A stretch of 64,000 bases of DNA from the NCBI GenBank assembly GCA_030141605.1, contig JAQGDQ010000464.1, forward strand, positions 117,101-181,100, written 5' to 3'. The DNA is from Tubiluchus corallicola. Its lineage: Eukaryota > Priapulida > Priapulimorpha > Priapulimorphida > Tubiluchidae. The position numbers and the translations under genes were made by a program. The first letter of the stretch is position 1; each line of letters opens with the position of its first letter. The notes under the pieces are model-generated. The model did not search any database and had not been told where the DNA came from. It saw only the letters and a list, made by a program, of their open reading frames with translations. Below are positions 24,481-33,937 of this stretch, one piece after another.

Positions 24481-24639
24481 TTATTGTTTTCCCAGCAGTT
24501 CACATTTTCTTTCCCAGACTGCAAACAGTATTCCCGTTATTATTATGCAGAATACAAGTAGTGTCAAAAGTACGACTGTAATATACGCGCGACGTGATAT
24601 AACTTCGTCGGTAGGGGGGTTAGATCGTAGCGTATTCAT
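24481..24639 (-). CDS. Accessory single-pass membrane protein, 52 aa
   Basis: The ATG at 24639 begins one nucleotide after a strong minus-strand acceptor (TTTCATTTTGCAG, exon from 24640). The protein has a polar N-terminus with two arginines, a clear membrane span of about 21 residues (YITVVLLTLLVFCIIITGIL) and a short charged tail (VWERKCELLGKQ). Identical organisation in copy B (40066-40224). Size, topology and splice context resemble a viral small membrane protein, but no homologue is recognised. It follows env and the 156-residue frame in transcription order. Confidence 0.55.
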   Translation of the reverse strand: MNTLRSNPPTDEVISRRAYITVVLLTLLVFCIIITGILFAVWERKCELLGKQ

Positions 24640-24706
24640 GCTGCAAAATGAAACATATCTATACATCACAAATTAGCGTTGAATCAAACTTTATATAAAT
24701 TATATG

Positions 24707-25361
24707 NNNNNNNNNNNNNNNNNNNNNNNNNNNNNNNNNNNNNNNNNNNNNNNNNNNNNNNNNNNNNNNNNNNNNNNNNNNNNNNNNNNNNNNNNNNNNN
24801 NNNNNNNNNNNNNNNNNNNNNNNNNNNNNNNNNNNNNNNNNNNNNNNNNNNNNNNNNNNNNNNNNNNNNNNNNNNNNNNNNNNNNNNNNNNNNNNNNNNN
24901 NNNNNNNNNNNNNNNNNNNNNNNNNNNNNNNNNNNNNNNNNNNNNNNNNNNNNNNNNNNNNNNNNNNNNNNNNNNNNNNNNNNNNNNNNNNNNNNNNNNN
25001 NNNNNNNNNNNNNNNNNNNNNNNNNNNNNNNNNNNNNNNNNNNNNNNNNNNNNNNNNNNNNNNNNNNNNNNNNNNNNNNNNNNNNNNNNNNNNNNNNNNN
25101 NNNNNNNNNNNNNNNNNNNNNNNNNNNNNNNNNNNNNNNNNNNNNNNNNNNNNNNNNNNNNNNNNNNNNNNNNNNNNNNNNNNNNNNNNNNNNNNNNNNN
25201 NNNNNNNNNNNNNNNNNNNNNNNNNNNNNNNNNNNNNNNNNNNNNNNNNNNNNNNNNNNNNNNNNNNNNNNNNNNNNNNNNNNNNNNNNNNNNNNNNNNN
25301 NNNNNNNNNNNNNNNNNNNNNNNNNNNNNNNNNNNNNNNNNNNNNNNNNNNNNNNNNNNNN
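24707..25361. other. Assembly gap (655 N)
   Basis: Falls in the env 3' end of copy A. The matching stretch in copy B (40292-40945) is 654 nt, so the gap is probably sized correctly. By comparison with B it hides the env C-terminus and stop and most of the 156-residue accessory frame. Confidence 0.95.
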
Positions 25362-27440
25362 GTGTCATAGGCGGAGTATTGGGTTTGTTAGAATGGGTAC
25401 CGCGGGGTGGTTTAGCCTTGGTAGAAGTTGGTTTGGTGTTTATAAGACGGGGGCAACATGCTGTCTTAATTTTCGTACGACAAGTCACATAAATTATAAT
25501 AAAGATTATAATAAGTGCTATAAATAAGTATGTTGTCAATGATGCACCCTTATGATTGGAAAAGTCAACCGGTTTGGTTTTGAATAATTCATCAGTGTGG
25601 TCCAAAAACTTCTGTCGTTTTAATAAGAGATTTTGACTACCTTTAAGAGAAAAGTCAAGTGGTTCATCCTCTGTCATTCGTGACGGCAGAGCTTGCAGTG
25701 TTTGAAGTGTTCCTATCGTAAAATTACTTCCTAATAAATCAACGTTCCAAGTACTTAAATTAAGTGCCGTATCTAAGATTGTTTGGATGTCCGTTTGAGT
25801 TAAAGTAAGGTCTGAATGATTCTTAAAATATATTGGTAAATTTGCATATTTAGAAGATAGGCCACACCCTGATTCTAACTGCAGGATCATCGGGTTCTTG
25901 ATGGTGAGGGGGGTGCCAATCTTATGAGCCTGGCGGGGTACGTAACAAGATTTTATGGCTTGAATTTCAAAACTCGGGCTAATATAATAAGTATTCTCAG
26001 TTAGAGGTATAATAACTGGTCCAAGTTTATTAATAATTCTTGCTCGTTGATCACAAAATAAATCTATTTTAATAGTGTCCTTGAAAAACAATGCCGCTGT
26101 ACATGATTCTATTCTATCTGCAGGAAAAATTGGCGTTGGTGCTAACTTACAGATACGTTTTGGGCTTTGAATACAAGCAAAGGCTTCATCTTTGGCTGGG
26201 AAAAAATATAGTGACTGCTCAATATTCGTAGCAATATACTGATGATCAATTTGGTTATATAGATAAACAGGTTTATTAATATTGGTTGATGTCCGACGGA
26301 CTGGGATCGATATTGCTTCAAAAATTTGATAGATGTGATTGACATGATATAAATCTAATGTTGTTAGGATAGCAAACCCTCCGGGAATTTGAATAGGTAA
26401 TGCCGACATTGTTTCGTAATAATAGAATAATTGATTATTTATATCGGCTGGAAATATTAGGCTCTGTGGTAGCTGGTCCTCAATTTGTTTAAGAGACTTT
26501 TGAAGGTGTATAGGGGTTATTAAAGTTGGGGGTAATTTATTAAGAATTAGTTGATGTAAACCTTGGGATAACGAATTCAATTCTTGATCAATGATTTCTA
26601 AGCTATAGATAAAGTGATCAAACAGCAAATTTGTTTGCAAGAATGTAAACAATTTATGTTGAGTTTTAGTCAAGTCATCAGTAAACTGTTTTGACAGTTT
26701 GTTAATGTAATGTCGAGTTTGAACTGATGCGTTCACTAAGTCATAAATTAACTCTGTATTTCTAGCAGAGCGAATTAGCGAGCTATTGATAAGGGCTAGG
26801 TTATTTTCTAAAATATCTTGCGTGTTTTGTTGCGTATTAAAGATACTCGTAATCTGATCTTGAAGATTTCGAAGATCTTCTTCACTCGCGGTTCCGATTA
26901 AAAATTTGAATGCCTTTCCTAGATTCGGAAAAATGCTTCGTTTGACGACGTGAGATTCATGGGCAGACGAGGCTATTAAATTCTTAATGGAATTTAAACG
27001 AAATTGTTGATTTCTGATTCTATTTTTAATAGCAGTTTTAAAGGCTTTAATCACTGTGACAGGTTTTTTAATTAATCTTAATTGTTGAATTTCGGAAAGC
27101 GTTCTAGTGAGAAATTCTTGAATGTGGTCCAACTGTATCGGCGCAATAAGTAGCCATCTTGCATTAGAAACTGGAGTATTTAATTTCTGTTTAAATATAA
27201 CCCCTGGGCCTGTTTTAAAGGGAGCTGGATTTGGGAATGATTGTAAGGAATTAGAATGTACAGATTTAAGAATATTGCCAATATTAGGATTTTGTATAAA
27301 AGGTTTGTAGTACTGGTCCTGGAAAAAAAATTCAAAAGGAATATTATTCAGGTTGTCCTATACAGATCATTTCTATGACTCTAAATTAGTAAGGTTAGAA
27401 TAAATTTAAGATAAACTTACGTATTTCCTGAAAGTTCCAT
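25362..27440 (-). pseudogene. env: env of copy A: baculovirus F-like fusion glycoprotein, frameshifted
   Basis: Family role: class I membrane-fusion glycoprotein of errantivirus type. An ATG exon of 20 nt (27440-27421) ends at a strong donor (GTAAGT). After a 102-nt intron (27420-27319) the acceptor TTTTTTTTCCAG leads in phase into the env frame at 27318. No in-frame ATG lies near the start of the main exon. The visible protein has the VVKR cleavage-like site followed by a KAFKFLIGT fusion-region motif, long helices and a membrane anchor (TYLFIALIIIFIIIYVTC). Relative to copy B one nucleotide is missing in the signal-peptide region (about 27257-27262), which breaks the frame there; the remainder stays open up to the gap. 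The 3' end lies in the assembly gap. Confidence 0.8.
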
Positions 27441-28141
27441 ACTCTTTTTTTTTTCACAAAAATTCAAATTATGAGATGGTGAGATTAACATGTATTCACA
27501 GCAAAAATTATTAAGATTAATGTGTATTCAAGGCAAAATTATCTTAACGTCTATTCAGAGTCCCTTACTATAAGAAAAATCTGGATGAATGGATTTAGTA
27601 GGTAACGGACAGTTATTTTAAAGGTGTATCCCTGGCGCATGTGCGCATGCGTAAATAAGTGTGGCTCAATTAACAATCTCGACTTATTTGGTGAGTCTTG
27701 AAATCCGATCAGCGTTGATCAAAGGGGGGCGAGTGAAGCACGTGTCCACTTGCAATAATTTTGGCCTGGACAGCTAATAGTAAAAACAATTCATCTTTCT
27801 TCTTAAAGCCAGTTAATGTCCGTGGGAAAAGATTTTGCAGTCCCCTTTCTCAGGATAAGTTGTAGATCAGAATGGTCGTTAAGCTTCGGTTTTGCGTCTA
27901 GGGTTTTCACTATTAGTACTTTTATCGCTTAGTAATGAGCATTGGGGCCCAAACGGAGTCAAATTCTATACGCAGTATACGAAAGTTCCCAGGCCTCTCA
28001 CATAAAAGAGACTTGCAGTTGTTGGTCAGTCCCTCTTCGTAATTTCTGTTCGTGTGGTCAAGGCGTCTTAATCAGTTGTGCAAAGTATTCAGTTTTTTTT
28101 CTAGTTTCACCAGTTTTACTAGTTTCAAAATAATAATAAAA

Positions 28142-28696
28142 ATGGAATGTGAAGTACCGAGAGATGCCTACTTATTGGCAGTAGAGCTCGAAATTACGAG
28201 CGGGAACTTTTACGATGTTTTGGATGAACGGGCACAGTTGCATGACCAACTTAGTCGTGCTCTAAAAATGACGTACTTGCCTGGCACATGCGAGCTTTTC
28301 TGCGGCAAGTCCATCATTGATGGAGTAAGTAATGGTTTTTTTTTTGTTTTGTTTTTTTTTTTTGAGGTAAGGACTATTATGTTAAAATCACTAGATTGCT
28401 AATTCTGCAGTTAAAAGAAAATTTGTCTCGAGGACTTTTAATAAAGATTTATATTCCTTTTACAGGAAGAACTAGTGGTGCTAAAACTGAGCAGTATTCA
28501 TGGGATGCCAGTTATGGCAAATTTACTGACCAAATACGCGCCCGGCCGGGTCCGCTTTATCAACCGAGAGAATTTTTGTATCTGCACCGCGGCACATAAC
28601 ATAATAACAATATGGGACCTGGCACGGGTGATGAGAGTATATAAACGCAACTGGGAGGAGGGAACGGAAGAAAGGTGGTTAGCGGTGAAGTGCTAA
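28142..28696 (+). CDS. Two-exon gene of unknown function, antisense to the provirus
   Basis: Exon 1 28142-28324 (ATG, 61 codons) and exon 2 28466-28696 (76 codons plus stop) join in phase 0 across a 141-nt intron (donor GTAAGT, acceptor CTTTTACAG after a T-rich tract), giving 137 residues. It runs against gag, pol and env, in the region between pol and env. A CATAAAAG element near 28000 with a TCAGTCC start-like site about 20 nt on could be its promoter. The product is mixed-charge with six cysteines and a WDLARV..VYKRNW segment near the C-terminus; no signal peptide or membrane span. No family recognised. Codons use more G and C than the surroundings. An antisense proviral gene or a captured host gene are both possible. 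Confidence 0.6.
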
Positions 28697-30469
28697 GAAA
28701 AGTGGAAAATTAAAAAAAAATTTAAAAAAAATCCTAAAATTTGAAAAGAAAAAAAAATATTTATCCTTTATGTGGACATATCATATATATATAGAAGTGT
28801 GACTATGCATTATGGATCAAGGCGGATCGCAAGGAAGGTATGTTTGTATTTAGCATCATAAGTCATTATACAATAATCGAATATTCGCTGATTAGAGTCT
28901 ACAAGGAAAATACCTTTTTTTTTCTACTGCATGAAGAATTACTAATTTGGTGATAATACTCTGCGTTGATGAGTCCGCGCGTTCGGTTTTAACAGACACT
29001 TGTCTAGACTATATATAATCTTTTATCATTGTCTAGTGATGCGCGTAATTTGCCGTAATTAACTAGGGGTGAGTTGAATTATAGCTAAACGTGAGATGGA
29101 TTATATTTTCTGACAGTTAGTTGGTTTTAACTTTCTCGTAAATGGTCGTTAGAATTTAAAATGTATAAGTTATAAATGGTCATTTTTATCCGTTTTGAAA
29201 TGATTGTAGTAATTAAAACTCTAGACTAAAACGTTTGATCAATACATTTATTCAAGTCGGTTATCTGAATTAGAAATTCCGAGTTTAATCTAGCTATAAT
29301 CTTAGTTTAATATGTTGGTTATTCGTTCTAGTACTTCAATGGGGCTTGTTGAATAGAAATTCTTTTTATAGAGTAATACAGCGTAAATGTTCGTTGCTGT
29401 GTTAAGTATTTATTTAATTACACTTAGTGATATACCGTAAGATATCCTCCTAATGTCGATAAAACAATATCTAAATACTCTTTTTGAAATATTCTTTAAA
29501 ATCGTTACAGCAATACACAATTATTCTGTCAATCATTAGAACGTTGTGCAAATATTCTTGAATCATTTAAGCAATATCCCTCTCTGGAACTTGTGTAGTT
29601 GTTAAGTAAATTTATACGCTACATTATCTGAAGGGAAGCGCATTAAATAAAAGTCTCTGAGTGTCTTTAGGCGTGGTAAGCCCCAGTGTAAGTTTATGTG
29701 ACGTTTAGAAGCATAACATTGGGCGTCATTCACGGGGGGCCATTTTATGGGCTAAGACTTTTAGCGCTCATATGGTTCGTTGCCGTGTATGTACCCAGCA
29801 TGTATCAGTAGGAATGAAACACGATCTTTATATGGCTTCTAGGAGAGAAGTATTCTTAAAGCTTGGGAATCCTGGGTCGTAAATTACGAAAGTGAAAGTC
29901 ATGAATGAAACACGACGCCTGCGTGGCTCAGCGCGGTTTCTTAGTGAAACTTCTTAAGAGTCCGCGTGTCATAAATTAAGAAAATGAAAGTCTGATCGCC
30001 TTCTATGTAAAGTCATGAGTGAGGGGGGGGGACGGCTTCATGTTAATGTTCGTAATGTACTTACCGATATATATTCTTGTGGTGTTAAGTCGTGTCCGGG
30101 CTTGAACTGGTACTAAATGTTTTGAACTCATACTAAATGTTTTAATAAAATAGTTGCATGAACAGCCTCGATATGCATAAGCATGCCGTATGTGACATTT
30201 AAACGTCACACACGGGAAATGCTCTCCCGGGAATCGAAAAATGTTCATACTCTAAACACTTTCGTTATACATAAAACTTGTACTTACCTTATACATAAAG
30301 AAACATGATTGATGACGTTCTCGTCCTTAAAATGGTACTATTCTATTTTATAACACTAAGGTATTACCTTATAATATAAAAATGCTTTGATTGTAACAGT
30401 AATATTAAACGTTAAAGTATGACCTTATAATACATGGTAACTTTAACTGTAACATTAATATTATTTTAG
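28697..30469. other. Non-coding region of copy A between pol and the antisense gene
   Basis: No supported coding frame on either strand. It contains a pair of related segments around AAAGTGAAAGTC / AAAATGAAAGTC near 29888 and 29980, and poly-G/poly-T runs. Absent from copy B. Confidence 0.5.
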
Positions 30470-33400
30470 TTATTGTTTGCAAAATTTTCGGCGTAATGTT
30501 TTAAAGATGCCTGGTTTTTGCAACTTAATTAAATTAATTCTGGCACGCTTACCAGGCGTGTCGGCGTCTGATGAGCGTTTTATAGAACGGTTTGCGAGGG
30601 GGGGAATTAAGTTGTCTACTGGCATTGCATAATCTGTTTCGGTTTGAATTAAATTCTCCTCTTCCATCGGATCTATACGTTCTAAAGTTGGCAAAGAATG
30701 AAGTGTAGAATTTGACGAACTGGGTGAAATGTTAGGTTGAGGTTGGGGTTCATTTTCATAGAAATCCAAGTTCGGGGGCGGGGTTGCGATGGGGGTTTGG
30801 TCAGGTTGGATCTCATTTATTAGGTTATTTGAATCAGTGTCTGAAAGAGTTTCCGGGACGTAATGTAATGTGGATTTTCGTTTTGAAGTTCGCTTGGAAT
30901 GCGACGACGTTCCTGTTGGTAGCAGCCATTGATTTCCTTGCAAATTTGCCTTTCGTAACCGGTTTGGGTGCACTATTTTAAACTTGCCTGTGTTATTATG
31001 GACAATTCTAAGACGGGATTCATCAATTTTATTAACTATTACATAATATGGGGCCCACGGTCGACATAGTTTATGTGATTCAGCAGGGTCTAAATTACCT
31101 TTACGTAAGAAAACTGGATCACCAATTTTGAAAAGAGGTATATGCGTATTTTTATCATAGCGTTTTTTGTGGGCTAGACGATTTTTATGCATCAGTTGTC
31201 GGGTTTGCAGAAAGGCTTCATGCAAACGATTTAGATCCAGTCTAATTGGATCAGATCCGTAATATTTAGATCTAAGTTGAAGGATATTATCGAGTGGCAA
31301 ATCGCAGTGGCGATTATATATTAAAAAAAATGGACTGTACCCCGTTATTGAATTTGGAGTTGTTCTAAGGGCGAATAATACATGCGGCAGATATTTAATC
31401 CAATCTGTGGACTTTTGTTGACAAACATATGCTAATTGTTGGATAATAGTGCGATTAGCGCGTTCAACTTGGCCTTGTGAATTCGAGTGGTACGGTGTTC
31501 CTAATACTTGAACAACCCTGAATTCTTTTAGTAAAGCTTTTAATAAAGCATTATTGAATTCTGTTCCCTGATCACTGAAAAAGGTTTTACTTGCTCCGTG
31601 ACGAGAGAAATATTCTGTAAGGATGACATTAGCAACTGAGTTAGCTGATTTATCAATTAAAGGAAAGGCCTCTATCCAGCTACTTAATTGATCTATTAAA
31701 ACTAGTAAATATTTATAACCAGATTCTGTCTGGGGTAAAATTAAGATATCCAAATATACATTTTCAAAGGGTTTACTGGCTAATTCTGTGATACCTAAAG
31801 GTTTACGATGCGGTCTCATACGCCGTGTTTGACAGTTCAAACACTGATCTACATGTTTCTTAATTTGTACAAACATGCCGGGCCAGTAATATCGTTTCTT
31901 CAGACGCTCATATGTTCTTTTTACTGAAGAATGTCCAGCAAATTCGTCATGAAAGCCTCTAATTAAAATACTTGTTAATTTCGCTGGAATGGCTAACCGT
32001 AAATTTTCCTGTTCTAAATTAATGGAGTCATTTTCAACTTTATACAATAATCCCTGCTCATCAATGTAGAAATTTTCTGCATGTTTTGTTTGAATATCAG
32101 TTTCTGTAGGTGAGGTTAAGGCATGAATAATTGGTGCTAATTTAGGATCTGATAATTGCCATTGCTGTACTGTCGTTAGATCTAAAGGTAATCCATCGAA
32201 TTCGTCCAGGTCATGTTCAGTTTCACCTTGTTCTAATTGAGTGGCTGGGTTGTCCGATGAGGAGGTTTCTTGTGCTGGTAATGGAATTTGAGTTGGAGCG
32301 TTTTCATTGCCAGCTGATTCGACCGTTGGTCTGTTTAACAATGGGTCTTCACCTGTCCAAATATTTTCTTCTAAAATGTTACCCTCTATAGGTAGTACCT
32401 TTTTAATTATTGTCTGATCTGAGTAGTTTTCTAATTCAGTTTGACCTGACATTTGTTGGCTGATTTGGGCAATCATCTCTGTACTTTTAATACCTTTACT
32501 GCGCTCTGAAGTAGATTTCTGATCTACTAAGTATTTATATTTCTCTGCTAATCTTTCAGGCGAATTATATTGTAGAAACTGTTGTTGAAAATCCCTAAAG
32601 GATATTGGGAGCGTTCCTATAAAATCTGGACATGCAGGTAGTCGACTTAACGCGTCTGCAACTGTGTTTTCTGAACCTTTTTGGTAATAAATATTAATAT
32701 TATACTGTAATAGCTCAACTACCCATCGAGACAGTAATTGATTCATTAATTTAGCACCTGTAAACAAATAAATTAACGGTGCATGGTCCGTATAAACATC
32801 GATTTTTGGCGCGTTATATAGATATGTTTTAAATTTTCTAAAGCTAGCTACGATGGCGTATGCTTCCTTTTGAAATGTAGGCCATAATCTTTGTGAGCTG
32901 TTTAGTGTTTCCGACATGTACGCGATCACTCCGATATTTCCAGCTGCATCTTCTTGCGAAAGAACAGCGCCTATGCCAAAGTTCGAACTATCGGTATGGA
33001 GAATATAACCTGTATTAGTCTCCGGATATTTCAAGATTGGTGCTTCAGTTAAAACTGTTTTCAGTTTGTCAAAAGCCTCTTGTTGTAAATGTGTCCATTT
33101 AAACGAATTTTCTTTCCTTAATAACATTAATAATGGTTCAGCTATTATCGCAAAATTTTTGACGAATTTGCGATAATAAGTGGCTAGACCTAAAAAAGTT
33201 CTTAGCTTTTTAATATCTGTAGGTGGTGAAACATTCTTAATAGCTAACACCTTTGCCGGATCTGTGGCAATGCCTTGTTCAGACAAAACGTGGCCTAAAT
33301 ATTTAATAGATTTTTGTAAGAAAAAACATTTCCTGGGTCGGCATTTTAAATTTGCTTTCCGTAATCTCAAAAATAAATCTTCTAAATCGGAAAAATGGGT

Positions 33401-33925
33401 TTCAATATCCGGACTGCAACAGACAAGGTCGTCTAGATAAGCAATTAAGCGTCTCCTACCCGTGGGTGTTATTAAGTCACGTGAAAGGCGGTCTACTAAT
33501 CTGGAAAATGTAGCTGGTGCATTCTTCAAACCAAAGGGCATTTTTGTAAATTGGAATAAGCCATACGGGCTGACAAAGCTTGTAAAAGGTTGACTGTCGG
33601 GTTCAACTGGTATCTGAAAATATGCATTTGTCATATCTAGAGAGGAGAATATACTAGCACCTTTTAATTCTTTAAATAATGTTTCGACGTTCGGTTGTGG
33701 GTAGGGGTCAGGGAGTGTACGTGCATTGATTTGTCTCAAATCTACACATAATCTCTTCCCTCCATCTTTTTTTGGAACTAACAGAATGGGACTTGCATAA
33801 CTAGAATTCTCAGCTGGGACTATGACTTTTGCCTTTAACATAGTGTCTATAGCCTGTTTAACCACTGATTCCAAATTTATAGGTATAGGGTACGGTTTAG
33901 CGTGATAAGGTGTATAATCTGTCAT
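30470..33925 (-). CDS. pol: pol: reverse transcriptase, RNase H, integrase
   Basis: 1151 codons from the first ATG of this frame. RT: residues 1-240, with VDLRQIN, LDMTNAYFQI, MPFGLKNAP and catalytic YLDD at 163-166 (33428-33439). RNase H: about 300-430, with HTDSS near 311 and YTDHAPL near 378. A linker of about 170 acidic residues follows. Integrase: zinc-binding H659, H665 and CLNC near 695, catalytic D726, D785 and E821, then a GPY/F-like module (RPWAPYYVI) near 957. The final 150 residues are Ser/Pro-rich with a basic end. Domain order RT-RH-IN and sequence style are Ty3/gypsy. The frame is one nucleotide back (-1) from pro, so it is probably made by frameshifting rather than from its own ATG. 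No stops or frameshifts inside. Confidence 0.95.
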   Translation of the reverse strand: MTDYTPYHAKPYPIPINLESVVKQAIDTMLKAKVIVPAENSSYASPILLVPKKDGGKRLCVDLRQINARTLPDPYPQPNVETLFKELKGASIFSSLDMTNAYFQIPVEPDSQPFTSFVSPYGLFQFTKMPFGLKNAPATFSRLVDRLSRDLITPTGRRRLIAYLDDLVCCSPDIETHFSDLEDLFLRLRKANLKCRPRKCFFLQKSIKYLGHVLSEQGIATDPAKVLAIKNVSPPTDIKKLRTFLGLATYYRKFVKNFAIIAEPLLMLLRKENSFKWTHLQQEAFDKLKTVLTEAPILKYPETNTGYILHTDSSNFGIGAVLSQEDAAGNIGVIAYMSETLNSSQRLWPTFQKEAYAIVASFRKFKTYLYNAPKIDVYTDHAPLIYLFTGAKLMNQLLSRWVVELLQYNINIYYQKGSENTVADALSRLPACPDFIGTLPISFRDFQQQFLQYNSPERLAEKYKYLVDQKSTSERSKGIKSTEMIAQISQQMSGQTELENYSDQTIIKKVLPIEGNILEENIWTGEDPLLNRPTVESAGNENAPTQIPLPAQETSSSDNPATQLEQGETEHDLDEFDGLPLDLTTVQQWQLSDPKLAPIIHALTSPTETDIQTKHAENFYIDEQGLLYKVENDSINLEQENLRLAIPAKLTSILIRGFHDEFAGHSSVKRTYERLKKRYYWPGMFVQIKKHVDQCLNCQTRRMRPHRKPLGITELASKPFENVYLDILILPQTESGYKYLLVLIDQLSSWIEAFPLIDKSANSVANVILTEYFSRHGASKTFFSDQGTEFNNALLKALLKEFRVVQVLGTPYHSNSQGQVERANRTIIQQLAYVCQQKSTDWIKYLPHVLFALRTTPNSITGYSPFFLIYNRHCDLPLDNILQLRSKYYGSDPIRLDLNRLHEAFLQTRQLMHKNRLAHKKRYDKNTHIPLFKIGDPVFLRKGNLDPAESHKLCRPWAPYYVIVNKIDESRLRIVHNNTGKFKIVHPNRLRKANLQGNQWLLPTGTSSHSKRTSKRKSTLHYVPETLSDTDSNNLINEIQPDQTPIATPPPNLDFYENEPQPQPNISPSSSNSTLHSLPTLERIDPMEEENLIQTETDYAMPVDNLIPPLANRSIKRSSDADTPGKRARINLIKLQKPGIFKTLRRKFCKQ

Positions 33926-33927
33926 TC

Positions 33928-33937
33928 TTATTTTAAA
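33928..33937 (-). promoter_or_regulatory. -1 ribosomal frameshift site between pro and pol
   Basis: On the minus strand TTTAAAA (33937-33931) fits X XXY YYZ in the pro reading frame and is followed at once by the pro stop TAA (33930-33928). Slipping back one base at this point enters the pol frame upstream of its first ATG. A stimulatory RNA structure was not identified. Confidence 0.7.

Noticed and set aside
28960-29000. TTGATGAGTCCGCGCG resembling a hammerhead ribozyme core
   Set aside because: The matching GGAC arm and the GAAA core segment are absent at the required position, so no hammerhead can form.
30003-30248. 81-codon minus-strand frame between pol and the antisense gene
   Set aside because: No splice or domain support, lies in simple-sequence-rich DNA, and copy B lacks the region so it cannot be compared.
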